Assembly: GCF_005503555.1 (NCBI RefSeq)
Contig: NZ_SCNG01000001.1
Span: 1,550,001-1,614,000 of the forward strand
Direction of reading: 5' to 3'
Source: Rudaea sp. 3F27F6
GTDB taxonomy: Bacteria; Pseudomonadota; Gammaproteobacteria; Xanthomonadales; Rhodanobacteraceae
Length of the DNA: 64,000 nucleotides
Shown: positions 34,811 through 44,693 of the stretch, piece after piece
Layout of the letters: each line of letters starts with the position of its first letter
Position numbering within the stretch: the first letter of the stretch is position 1
Position numbers and translations under genes: made by a program
Notes under the pieces: generated by a model
The model's database searches: none
What the model saw: only the letters and a program-made list of their open reading frames with translations
What the model was told of the DNA's origin: nothing

Positions 34811-35746
34811 TCACTCCTGCGCTTCGGCCGGCCGCCCACCGAGAATTTCGCGCAGGCCCGCGGCCGAGAACGGCTGCGCGAGCTGGCGCAGGAATCCGCG
34901 TGCGATCGTGCCGCTGATGCCGATGTCGACCGACGAAGGCCGCGGCGGATTGAAGTAAGTGCCGAAGACCTGGTCCCAGAGGATCACGTTCTCGCAGTAA
35001 TTGGTATTGCCCTCGCTGAGCTTGCGCGAATGGTGCCAGCGATGCAGGCGCGGCGTGCTGAACACGTAGTCCAGCCAGCCCGTGCGCACGTCGATGTTGC
35101 AGTGGGTCAACAGGCCAGTGAACGCCGTCACCGCACCGATCCAGAGAAATACCGGCAACGGCGCACCGAGCAGATACAGCGGCACCTGGCTCAGGATCGC
35201 CTTGAACAGCGAATCGACGATGTGGAACCGGCCAGTGTTGACGACCCACAGGCGCACCACGCTGTGATGCAGCGCATGGAAGCGCCAGAACGTCAGCCGC
35301 TCGTGCGCCAGGCGATGCGCCCAGTACAAGCCGAATTCGGCAAGGAAGAGGCCGAGCACGACCTGCGCGAACAAAGGCCACTGCGTCGGCCATAGACCGT
35401 TGTGCGTGGCCAGCACCGGCTGAGCAAAGGTCGCCACGAGCAGCGGAAACGACGCGCCGACCGCGGCCACAACCTGCACCAGCCCTTTCGACATCAAGGT
35501 GTGGGCGACGTCGTTGAACGCTTCTCCGTCCGAATGGTGCCAGCGGCGCGCGTAAGGCATCAGGCGCTCGAACACGCCGATCGCCAGCACCACGGACAAG
35601 TAGACGACGTTGAACCACAACACCGGCCGCTCACTGCGAAACGCGAAATACGCGCCGAGCAGGCCGCCGCCGTAGAGCAGCGGCCAGAGGCTGACGGACA
35701 GGATCGAATAGGCCCTCGTCGTCGGCCCGATCGCGGGTATCGGCAT
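34811..35746 (-). CDS. Sterol desaturase family protein (second, distinct copy)
   Basis: 311 residues with four or more hydrophobic segments. Di-iron histidine motifs: HRLAHE (near 144) with FHALHHS, HCNID (near 214) and LHRWHHS (near 234), then NYCENVILWDQVFGTYF, typical of the bacterial C-4/C-5 sterol desaturase/fatty-acid hydroxylase superfamily. It is only distantly like the protein at 3849-5081. Substrate unknown. It lies divergent from a PmtA-type methyltransferase, both probable lipid-modifying enzymes. Confidence 0.9.
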   Translation of the reverse strand: MPIPAIGPTTRAYSILSVSLWPLLYGGGLLGAYFAFRSERPVLWFNVVYLSVVLAIGVFERLMPYARRWHHSDGEAFNDVAHTLMSKGLVQVVAAVGASFPLLVATFAQPVLATHNGLWPTQWPLFAQVVLGLFLAEFGLYWAHRLAHERLTFWRFHALHHSVVRLWVVNTGRFHIVDSLFKAILSQVPLYLLGAPLPVFLWIGAVTAFTGLLTHCNIDVRTGWLDYVFSTPRLHRWHHSRKLSEGNTNYCENVILWDQVFGTYFNPPRPSSVDIGISGTIARGFLRQLAQPFSAAGLREILGGRPAEAQE

Positions 35747-35890
35747 GCGTTCTCCTCATATTTCGCTTGCGTGAAAGCGCATTGATACCGGACGAAGATT
35801 GCCGTGATCTTGCCGAGTTGCGGTCCGTCGCCAGAATCCCGCAATGTTTTTCGGCCGAAATGCGCGGGTCCTCGTACCCGGTGAGCCGAA

Positions 35891-36496
35891 ATGTCGTCGT
35901 CCGATAAGCTGCGATTCTTCCATGCCTGGCTCAAAGCGCCCCTGCGCGTGGCCTCGATCACGCCCTCGGGAACCGGGCTTTCAGCGCTGATCACCTGCGA
36001 AATCGGCCCGGCCACGGGGCCGATTCTGGAACTCGGCCCGGGCACCGGCGTGTTCACCCGCGCGCTGCTCGCGCGCGGCGTCGCCGAACGCGACATCAGC
36101 ATGATCGAACTCGGCGGCGAATTCGTCCCGCTGCTCAGGCGGCGTTTTCCTGCCGCCCGCATACTGCGCACGGACGCCCGCGAGATCGGCCGCGACGACC
36201 TCCTTCACGGCACCTTGTTCGGCGCGGTGATCAGCGGACTTCCTTTGATTTCGATGAAACCCGAAGCGGTCATCGACATCGTCGGCGGCAGCTTCTCGCG
36301 CCTGAAACCGGACGGCGCGTTCTATCAGTTCACTTACGGTCCCGTATGCCCGATCCGAAATTCGATCCTGAAACGCCTGCATCTGCGCGCGGAATGGATC
36401 GGCCACACGTTTCGCAACTTCCCTCCGGCCAGCGTCTACCGCATCGCCCGTGAGACCATTCGCGCACAGCAGGCCCTGCCGCCGCAGCCGGCGTAA
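35891..36496 (+). CDS. PmtA-like phospholipid N-methyltransferase (class I SAM methyltransferase)
   Basis: 201 residues. A SAM-binding motif I is present (ILELGPGTGVFTRALLARG, about 46-64), followed by an acidic loop (MIELGGEF). The FFHAWLKAPLRVASITPSG N-terminus and the SGLPLISMKPEAV, FYQFTYGP motifs match the Rhodobacter/Agrobacterium PmtA group, which methylate phosphatidylethanolamine to phosphatidylcholine. Whether it acts on phospholipids is inference from the family. The response regulator gene follows 27 bp later on the same strand. Confidence 0.85.
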   Translation: MSSSDKLRFFHAWLKAPLRVASITPSGTGLSALITCEIGPATGPILELGPGTGVFTRALLARGVAERDISMIELGGEFVPLLRRRFPAARILRTDAREIGRDDLLHGTLFGAVISGLPLISMKPEAVIDIVGGSFSRLKPDGAFYQFTYGPVCPIRNSILKRLHLRAEWIGHTFRNFPPASVYRIARETIRAQQALPPQPA

Positions 36497-36523
36497 GGCG
36501 CAACCCAAGGCAAGAGACTGAGC

Positions 36524-37198
36524 ATGCGGATACTGCTGATCGAAGACGAGCCGCAGATGGTGGTCGCGCTCAAAGCGGCGTTTTCCCGTCACCACATTCT
36601 TCTCGACGACGTCGCCACCCTCGCGCAGGCGCAGTCGGTCATGCACGACGACGTTTACGATGCGATGCTGCTCGACCGCACTTTGCCCGACGGCGACGGC
36701 ATGAAGCTGCTGCGCCAGTTGCGTGAATCCGGCAGTTCGCTGCCGGTCATCGTGCTGACCGCGAAGGGGCAAGTCCCCGACCGTATCGACGGACTCGAAA
36801 CCGGCGCCGACGACTACATCAGCAAGCCGTTCGTGTTCGACGAGTTGCTCGCACGCCTGCGCGCCGTATTGCGGCGCCCGACCGTGCTGCGCGATTCCGT
36901 CATCGCGGTCGGCAATCTTTGCTTCGACCTCGCCGTCGCCGATGCGCGCGTCGGCGACTGTTCGCTCGAACTGCCGCGCCGCGAAATGCTCGTGCTCGAA
37001 TGCCTGGTGCGCCGCGCCGGACGCATGGTGCCGCGCCGCGTCCTCATGGAGGCCGTGTTCGGTTTCGACGACGATGTGCAATCGAATGCGCTCGACTCGC
37101 ATATCTCGCGCCTGCGGCGCAAGCTCGGCGATCTGCAAGCCGGCGTCGTCATCAATGTCGTGCGCGGAGTGGGATATCTCCTGCGCGAACAGGCATGA
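36524..37198 (+). CDS. OmpR-family response regulator
   Basis: 224 residues. Receiver domain 1-120 with phospho-acceptor Asp51 (MLLDRTLPDGDG) and the acidic pair in IEDEP; a conserved Lys in VLTAKGQ. The winged-helix DNA-binding domain occupies about 130-220 (RREMLVLECLVRRAG; LDSHISRLRRKLG). It controls transcription when phosphorylated by the partner kinase, whose gene overlaps it by ATGA. The targets are unknown; the PmtA-like gene directly upstream may be in the same operon. Confidence 0.93.
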   Translation: MRILLIEDEPQMVVALKAAFSRHHILLDDVATLAQAQSVMHDDVYDAMLLDRTLPDGDGMKLLRQLRESGSSLPVIVLTAKGQVPDRIDGLETGADDYISKPFVFDELLARLRAVLRRPTVLRDSVIAVGNLCFDLAVADARVGDCSLELPRREMLVLECLVRRAGRMVPRRVLMEAVFGFDDDVQSNALDSHISRLRRKLGDLQAGVVINVVRGVGYLLREQA

Positions 37199-38547
37199 GC
37201 ACGGAGCGCACGCCGCCGCTGAAGAAGCGGCTGTTCTGGCGGCTACTCGGCGTGCAGTCCGCCGTGCTCATTGCGGTGATCGCGATCCTGTTCGTCTCCG
37301 GTTTCGTGGTCAATTTCTCCAACACCGACAGCACGATTGAAACCCTGCGCAAAGCCGTTTCGCGCGATGCACGCGGCAGGCTGACGCTCGCGCAAACGCC
37401 GGCGCTGCGCGATCTGCGCCGCAGCGAGCCCGACTTCTGGTTCGTCATCCGCGACCGCGAGGGGCACCGTCTGTCCGAGGGCGAGATTCCATTCGAATAT
37501 GCGGATATCGGCGACGCGCTCGACCGGATCGGCCAGGCCCGACTCGGCTGGAACATCGGCGATCCCGATCGGCCGACCGCACGCATGCGCTGGGCCGATT
37601 CCGCGGCCGGCAAACTGCAGTTCACAACCGGAACGGATTCGCCGCTGTCGCCGCTGCTGATCTTCTACGCAGCCTCGCTGTTTCTGCTCAAAGAGGCGCT
37701 GCCGATTCTGATCGTGATCGCCCTCGGTGCGTTCGTGGCGACGCCGCTGGTTGTGCGGCGCTCGCTCGCCGGCGTGGAACGGGCCGCGCGCCAGGCCGAT
37801 TCGATCGACGTCGGCAAACGCGGCGGCAGGCTGACCGCAGACGATATCCCGCAGGAAATCACCCCGCTCGTGCGCGCGGTGAACGGCGCGCTGCACCGGC
37901 TCGACGAAGGCTACGAACGCCAGGAAAGATTCCTTGCCGACGGCGCGCACGAATTGCGCACGCCGCTGGCGATTCTCAATGCGCGCATTGCCTCGCTGCC
38001 CGCGTCCTCTTACAAGTCCGAATTGTCGGGCGATGCGGCGCGGATGGGCGTCATCGTCGAACAGATGCTCGACCTGCAACGCCTGCGCTCAGGCGGCGAG
38101 TGCTTCGCCGAAGTCGATCTGGAAGCACTCGCGCGCCGGGTCGTGCTCGACATCGGGCCGCTGGTTTTTGCGGCGGGCTATCAGTTGGAGTTCGCGGCCG
38201 AGGGCGGCGCGGCGCCGGTGCGCGGCGACCGCAGGTCGATCGAACGCGCGCTGACCAATCTGCTGCAGAACGCCATCGACCACGGCGGCGGCAAGGGCAG
38301 CCTGCACGTGTCCGTCGGCCCGGCGTGGGTTGACGTGAGCGACGAAGGACCGGGCATTCCCGCCGCGCTGCGCGAACGCATCTTCGAGCCGTTCTACAAG
38401 GAACACAAAGAAAGCCGTGGCGCAGGCCTCGGCCTCAGTCTGGTTCACGAGGTCATGCAATTGCACGGCGGCCGCGTGTCGATCCTCGACCGCGCGACCG
38501 GCGCCGGCTTTCGCCTGAGTTTTGCCGACGCGGCCGCCCGCGACTGA
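37195..38547 (+). CDS. Two-component sensor histidine kinase
   Basis: 450 residues from ATG 37195, overlapping the response regulator stop (ATGA). One N-terminal membrane segment (about 15-38), a periplasmic region, a second segment (about 165-190), HAMP-like linker, then dimerisation/phospho-acceptor His in LADGAHELRTPLAIL (near 255) and the ATPase core with N-box LLQNAIDHGGG, G1 VSDEGPGIP, F-box and G2 RGAGLGLSLVHEV. Domain layout and pairing fit the QseC/TctE type. The signal is unknown. Confidence 0.93.
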   Translation: MSTERTPPLKKRLFWRLLGVQSAVLIAVIAILFVSGFVVNFSNTDSTIETLRKAVSRDARGRLTLAQTPALRDLRRSEPDFWFVIRDREGHRLSEGEIPFEYADIGDALDRIGQARLGWNIGDPDRPTARMRWADSAAGKLQFTTGTDSPLSPLLIFYAASLFLLKEALPILIVIALGAFVATPLVVRRSLAGVERAARQADSIDVGKRGGRLTADDIPQEITPLVRAVNGALHRLDEGYERQERFLADGAHELRTPLAILNARIASLPASSYKSELSGDAARMGVIVEQMLDLQRLRSGGECFAEVDLEALARRVVLDIGPLVFAAGYQLEFAAEGGAAPVRGDRRSIERALTNLLQNAIDHGGGKGSLHVSVGPAWVDVSDEGPGIPAALRERIFEPFYKEHKESRGAGLGLSLVHEVMQLHGGRVSILDRATGAGFRLSFADAAARD

Positions 38548-38584
38548 GATCCGCGTGCCGAGCGAGGCGCACGCAAAGCGGAAT

Positions 38585-39862
38585 CTACGGCCGTTCGAGG
38601 ATCGCCGTGACGCCCATGCCGCCCGCCGTGCAGATCGAGATCAGGCCGCGGCCCGAGCCTTTCTCTTCGAGCAGCTTCGCCAGGGTCGCGACGATGCGCG
38701 TGCCGGTCGCGGCGAACGGATGGCCGAGCGCCAGGCTCGAACCGTTGACGTTGAGCTTGGCCGGATCGATCTTGCCGAGCGGCTTGTCGCGGCCGAGGCG
38801 GTTCTTGCAGTAATCGGCGTCTTCCCAAGCCCGCAGGGTGCACAACACCTGCGCGGCGAAGGCTTCGTGAATCTCGTAGAAGTCGAAGTCCTGCAGGCTG
38901 ATGCCGGCCATGTCGAGCATGCGCGGCACGGCCACGGTCGGCGCCATCAGCAGGCCCTCGCCGTGGACGAAATCGACCGCGGCGACCTGCGAATAGGTGA
39001 TGAAGGCCTGCGGCTTGAGGCCACGCGTCGCCGCCCATTCCTCGCTCGAAATCAGCACGGCGGAGGCGCCGTCGGAGAGACCGGTCGAATTGCCCGCGGT
39101 CAGCGTGCCCTGACCCGAGGTCTTGTCGAACGCGGGCTTGAGCGCGGCGAGTTTTTCCAGCGTCGAATCGGGGCGCAGGAAGCCGTCGCGTTCGAGGCCG
39201 CGGAACGGCACGACGAGGTCCTTGAAGAAACCGCGCTCATAAGCGGCGGCGGCTTTGAGGTGACTCGCGAGCGCCAGTTCGTCCTGTTCCTGGCGCGTGA
39301 TCTTCCACTCGCGTGCCATCAGCTCGCAGTGATCGCCCATCGACATGCCGGTACGCGGCTCGGCGACGCCCGGAAAGCTCGGCTTGAGTTCGCCGAGCGA
39401 GAAACCGCTGACCGCGGCCTTGAGCTTGTCGCCGGTGTCCTTGGCGCGGTTGACCGCAAGCAGGCGCTGCTGCATCGCGCGGCTGTAGACGATCGGCACG
39501 TCACTCGTCGTGTCGGAACCGCCGGCGATGCCGACTTCGATCTGCCCAGTCGCGATCTTGCCGGCGATCAGCGAAACATTGTCGAGCGAGGTGCCGCAGG
39601 CGCGCGCCGTGGTAATGCCCGGCGTCAGCGGCGACAGACCCGAGGACAACACCGCTTCGCGCGCGAGGTTCCAATCTGCAGCGAGCTTGATCACCGCGCC
39701 GAAAGCGACTTCGCCGAGTTCGACGCCGTGCAGGTCGTAGCGCTCGACGAGCGAGCCGAGCGTTTTCACCGCCATGCCGAAATTACCGACGTCGGCGTAA
39801 GCGGTGTTGTTGCGGCAGAACGGAATGCGGACTCCGCCGAGGATGGCTGCGCGTTTGCTCAT
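38585..39862 (-). CDS. Thiolase (acetyl-CoA C-acyltransferase, FadI-like)
   Basis: 425 residues, full length. The nucleophilic Cys89 is in TARACGTS; the other catalytic residues are in YEIHEAFA, NVNGSSLALGHPFAATG and the second active-site Cys in CTAGGMG near the C-terminus. Thiolases either break 3-ketoacyl-CoA in beta-oxidation or condense acetyl-CoA. The length and N-terminal sequence resemble FadI/acetyl-CoA acyltransferases. No fadJ partner is adjacent; the gene stands alone, divergent from the 2OG oxygenase. Confidence 0.92.
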   Translation of the reverse strand: MSKRAAILGGVRIPFCRNNTAYADVGNFGMAVKTLGSLVERYDLHGVELGEVAFGAVIKLAADWNLAREAVLSSGLSPLTPGITTARACGTSLDNVSLIAGKIATGQIEVGIAGGSDTTSDVPIVYSRAMQQRLLAVNRAKDTGDKLKAAVSGFSLGELKPSFPGVAEPRTGMSMGDHCELMAREWKITRQEQDELALASHLKAAAAYERGFFKDLVVPFRGLERDGFLRPDSTLEKLAALKPAFDKTSGQGTLTAGNSTGLSDGASAVLISSEEWAATRGLKPQAFITYSQVAAVDFVHGEGLLMAPTVAVPRMLDMAGISLQDFDFYEIHEAFAAQVLCTLRAWEDADYCKNRLGRDKPLGKIDPAKLNVNGSSLALGHPFAATGTRIVATLAKLLEEKGSGRGLISICTAGGMGVTAILERP

Positions 39863-39927
39863 ACGGATTTCACGGTCAGTGTAGGCCGGCTGGTATTATG
39901 CGCCGAGTTCACGAAGATCGACCATCC

Positions 39928-40641
39928 ATGTACGTGTTCGACACCGACCGGCTCATGCGTATCGCCGAGGCGCAGGCGGAAGAATTCCGCAATGCGCAGC
40001 CGTACCCGCACATCGTCATCGACGATTTCCTGCCGAAGGACGTCGCCCATCGGCTCGCCGGCGTGTTCCCGGGGCCGAACGATAACGTGGCCTGGGACCA
40101 CTACGCCGCACCCGGGCTCGAAGTGAAGCTCGGCTGCGGCGACGAGACCAAGTTCCCGCCGGCGATCCGCACCGCGGTGCGCGACATGAACTCGTCGATC
40201 TTCGTACGCTGGCTGGAGAAGATGACCGGCATCCCGTACCTGCTCGTCGACCATCACCTGCTCGGCGGCGGCATGCACCTGACGCGCCAGGGCGGCCTGC
40301 TCGGCATCCATTCGGACTTCAACTGGCATATGCAGATTCACGCGCACCGGCGCCTGAATCTGCTCGTCTATCTGACCCCGGACTGGCGTCCCGAGTACGG
40401 CGGCGAACTCGAACTGTGGAATACCGAGGGCACCGAACTCGTGCGCCGCGTCGAACCGATCTTCAATCGCGCCGTGCTGTTCACGACGCGCTCGGATACC
40501 TTTCACGGCCATCCGAAGCCGTGGGACGCGCCCGCCGGCATCAACCGCCAGAGTATAGCTTTATACTATTACACCAGCGAACGACCCGAAGGCGAGAAGC
40601 GGCCGGCGCACAATACGCTGTACAAGGGCTACAACGCCTGA
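39928..40641 (+). CDS. 2-oxoglutarate and Fe(II)-dependent oxygenase
   Basis: 237 residues from ATG 39928. A prolyl-4-hydroxylase-like fold: iron ligands His and Asp in LGIHSDFNWH (near 130), distal His in TFHGHPKPW (near 192), with Arg (RQSIALYYY) for 2-oxoglutarate binding. The N-terminus (PYPHIVIDDFLPKDVAHRLA) is typical of this family. It probably hydroxylates a protein or small molecule in the cytoplasm; substrate unknown. An extended -10 (TGGTATTAT, 39892-39900) lies just upstream. Confidence 0.87.
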   Translation: MYVFDTDRLMRIAEAQAEEFRNAQPYPHIVIDDFLPKDVAHRLAGVFPGPNDNVAWDHYAAPGLEVKLGCGDETKFPPAIRTAVRDMNSSIFVRWLEKMTGIPYLLVDHHLLGGGMHLTRQGGLLGIHSDFNWHMQIHAHRRLNLLVYLTPDWRPEYGGELELWNTEGTELVRRVEPIFNRAVLFTTRSDTFHGHPKPWDAPAGINRQSIALYYYTSERPEGEKRPAHNTLYKGYNA

Positions 40642-40691
40642 GCAGGGCTTAAAGGCGGCACCCCTCCGCCTCGTCGAATTTCACCCCGCCT

Positions 40692-41138
40692 TCACAGAAG
40701 GCGCACGAAGGCTCCATCGGGAACTGCCTTCAAGTCATACGTAAAGCCTTGCCAGCCTGCGCGACGAGCATTTGGAGAGAGCGGCTTTCGGGCCGAAAAC
40801 AATGCCGGGCTCTGAAAATCCGTAGGCAGATAATAGATCGCCGGCTCAGAGGGAGCTTTCAATACAAGAAACAGCGGGAAATAAATCGCTGCGTCCATGC
40901 GCACCTTTTGCGGGCCCCAAGCTGCGCCAAGAATTCGCTTTGGCAAAGGCGAAACGGCTACCGCCGTCATCGCCTTAACTTGGGCCAAAAACCCACAAAA
41001 GTCGCAGATGAGGTCAGCGCACTTGAAGTTTGGGGGCAGACGTTTGAGCGTTCTCGGTTTCTTGCATCTCGGGCAACTGCAGTTTCCAGCTACAAGTTGC
41101 TCACCCCAGATACCCAACTGCTGCTTTGCAGTCGCCAT
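40692..41138 (-). CDS. Single-domain DpnI-like nuclease (DpnI catalytic domain without winged helix)
   Basis: 148 residues. Two Cys pairs (CPRC at 22-25, CDFC at 45-48) form the zinc ribbon seen in DpnI (CPNC...CNHC). Between and after them lies the PD-(D/E)xK core: Asp42 in CADLIC and, 11 and 13 residues on, Gln53-Val-Lys55, aligned with the Glu-x-Lys of DpnI but with Glu replaced by Gln. The C-terminal motif RKPLSPNARRAGW closely matches RKPLAPTARRAGW in DpnI. The DpnI winged-helix DNA-binding domain is absent. My base count over 40741-41040 gives about 55% G+C against 65-80% around it, suggesting transfer. A GAGG ribosome site precedes ATG 41138. DpnI cuts Gm6ATC; what this protein does is unknown. 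Confidence 0.82.
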   Translation of the reverse strand: MATAKQQLGIWGEQLVAGNCSCPRCKKPRTLKRLPPNFKCADLICDFCGFLAQVKAMTAVAVSPLPKRILGAAWGPQKVRMDAAIYFPLFLVLKAPSEPAIYYLPTDFQSPALFSARKPLSPNARRAGWQGFTYDLKAVPDGAFVRLL

Positions 41139-41170
41139 AAAGTTGAGACCTCATCGGCGCCCAGCAATTC

Positions 41171-42112
41171 TCAGGGGCGCGCCAGATGCGCCGGAATCGG
41201 CCCCCAAGAGGCCTCGTTGTGGCGCCAGACTTCGATGAACGCCGAACGGAACAGCGGCACTTCCTCGCCGCGCGAATCGTCCTGCATGGTTTCGAGCGCG
41301 GCGGTCAACGACATCGAGCCTTCGATCTGAGAGCGGATCAGGTTGTCGAACAGTTCGGTCCACAGCGGCGAGTAGGCGATACGGCTCTTTGCGGCCTGTA
41401 CGCGCCGGCGCTCGGCTTCAATGTCGCCGCCGCCGCGGCGCATCGCAATCGCCTGCACCCACGGCGAATCGCTGAACATCTCGACCACGTCGAAGCCGGC
41501 ATGGTCGAGGAAGCTGCGTACTTCCTCGGGGTTGCTGAACTGGTTGCGCGCCACGTCCTTGCGCTCGGTCGGCACGACGTCGCGGAACGGATTGAGCTCG
41601 ACGGCGAAACGGCGCCAGCCGCTCGGATGCGAGGTATTCCAAGTATCGAAGAACAGCAGGCCACCCGGCTTGACCACGCGCGCCCAGTCTTCGAGGTAGA
41701 GATAGAAATCTTCCTTGTCCATGTGAATGAACACGGCGATGCTGTAGGCCTTGTCGAAGCTCGCATCGGGCAACGGCTTGAAATTGCTGCGGGTCAACTC
41801 GGTCAAGCCGGTATTGTTGAATCCGCTGAGGCGCTCGCGCGCGATCTTGAGCATGTTGCCGGAGATGTCCGAGCCTTCCCAATGCGCCAAGTGCGGGGCG
41901 AGTTCGCGGCCGATGCGGCCGACGCCGCAGCCGAGTTCGAGCACGCGGTCGGTCGGCTTGAGATCGAGCGCCGCCGTCACCTGGCGCGCCGTGTAGGCGC
42001 CCGTCGCGCGAATCCGCTCCTCGCTGGCGCTGCCGTCGACCGACAGCATGGCGTGCACCGGCGTGGTGGACTTGGCGTCCCAGGTGGTCTTGTAGTTCGG
42101 CAGATGCAGCAT
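41171..42112 (-). CDS. Class I SAM-dependent methyltransferase
   Basis: 313 residues. SAM motif I is RVLELGCGVGRIGRELAPHL (about 57-76), followed by DISGNMLKIA and VVKPGGLLFFDTW. These are type-11/25 small-molecule or lipid methyltransferase features. There is no NPPY or DPPY motif of DNA adenine or cytosine methyltransferases, so it is probably not a restriction partner of the DpnI-like gene 32 bp downstream, although the two are on one strand and may be cotranscribed. Substrate unknown. Confidence 0.86.
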   Translation of the reverse strand: MLHLPNYKTTWDAKSTTPVHAMLSVDGSASEERIRATGAYTARQVTAALDLKPTDRVLELGCGVGRIGRELAPHLAHWEGSDISGNMLKIARERLSGFNNTGLTELTRSNFKPLPDASFDKAYSIAVFIHMDKEDFYLYLEDWARVVKPGGLLFFDTWNTSHPSGWRRFAVELNPFRDVVPTERKDVARNQFSNPEEVRSFLDHAGFDVVEMFSDSPWVQAIAMRRGGGDIEAERRRVQAAKSRIAYSPLWTELFDNLIRSQIEGSMSLTAALETMQDDSRGEEVPLFRSAFIEVWRHNEASWGPIPAHLARP

Positions 42113-42204
42113 TCGTGATCCAGCGCAGGAGGGGGCGCAGGATCATACCCGCGCAGGCCACCGCGTTCAACGCGAGCGGCTGTCTATCCCTTTGTTTGCG
42201 CAGA

Positions 42205-43609
<1,405 letters not shown>

Positions 43610-43620
<11 letters not shown>

Positions 43621-44674
43621 GGGTCTCTCCGCGGTACATCTGCGCGATCGGCAGCAGCAGGGTGAACGCGGTCTGCCCGGGCCGGCTGCGGTAGTTCAGC
43701 GCGCCGGCGTGCTCGGCGGCGATCTCCTGCGCGAGCGCGAGGCCGAGGCCGGTGCCCTTGCTGCGTCCGGAGACGAAGGGCAGGAACAGCGTGTCGCGCA
43801 TCTCGTCCGCGACGCCACGGCCGTCGTCGATCACGTCGAGGCGCGCGGCGAGTTTCGACACTTTTTCGCCGATCAGCACGTTGTGCTCGACACGCGTGCG
43901 CAGGCCGATGCGCGTCGCGCCGGCCTGCAAGGCGTTGCGCATCAGGTTGAGCACGAGTTGGAGCAGGCGGTCGCCGTGCCCGCGCAGCAGCGGCAGGCTC
44001 GGGTCGTAGTCGCGGTCGAGATGCAGCTGCGGTTCGGCCTCGGCGGCGATCAGCGCTCGCGCGCGCTCCGCGACCTCGTGCAGATTGAGCGTGGACAGGT
44101 GCGGCTTGCCGCCCGGTTCGAGCAGGCGGTTGGTCAGCGCAGCGAGGCGATCGGCCTCGGTCACGATGAGATCGGCGAGGCGCGCCAGCTCCGGGTCGGC
44201 GACGCGCCGCGCGAGCAATTGCGCCGCGCCGCGCACGCCGGCAAGCGGATTCTTCACCTCGTGAGCGAGGCCGCGCAGGCTTTCCGACAGGCTCGACGGC
44301 AGCGCCGCGTCGAGCTCGCCGCCGAGCGGATGCACTTCGATCAGCAGCGCCGCGTCCTGCGCCGGGCCGATGGTGATGTCGGCATGCAGGCTGCGCCCGG
44401 AGCGAGTCTCGATGCGCTGGTCGCGCCGATGCAGGGTGGCGCCCTCCTGACGCACGCGGTCGATCAGCGGCGCGAGCGCCTGCGCCGCTGCACCGAGCGC
44501 GCCGAGCGGCAGGCTGCGCAAGCGCGATGGGCTGACCGCGAACAGCTCGCAGAACGCCGGATTGGCGTAGACCAGCGTGTCGTCCGTACCAAGCAGGGCT
44601 ACGCCCGTTTCGAGCTGGTCGGCGACCTCGGTGGCTCGTATCGGGGCGGATTGTTGGCGCGTTGCGGCGTTCAT
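43610..44674 (-). CDS. glnL: Nitrogen regulation sensor kinase NtrB (NR(II))
   Basis: 354 residues. PAS domain (about 20-120: ETGVALLGTDDTLVYANPAF), phospho-acceptor His in RGLAHEVKNPLAGVRGAAQLL, and kinase/phosphatase core with N-box LVLNLMRNALQAG, G1 DDGRGVADEMRD and G2 GTGLGLALAQEI. Cytoplasmic. NtrB phosphorylates NtrC when nitrogen is scarce and reverses it when bound by P-II protein. The glnK-encoded P-II is about 4 kb upstream in the same region. Followed by ntrC; preceded by the GH43 gene after only 19 bp. Confidence 0.95.
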
Positions 44675-44693
44675 AGCACCAGTTTAGTGCGAA

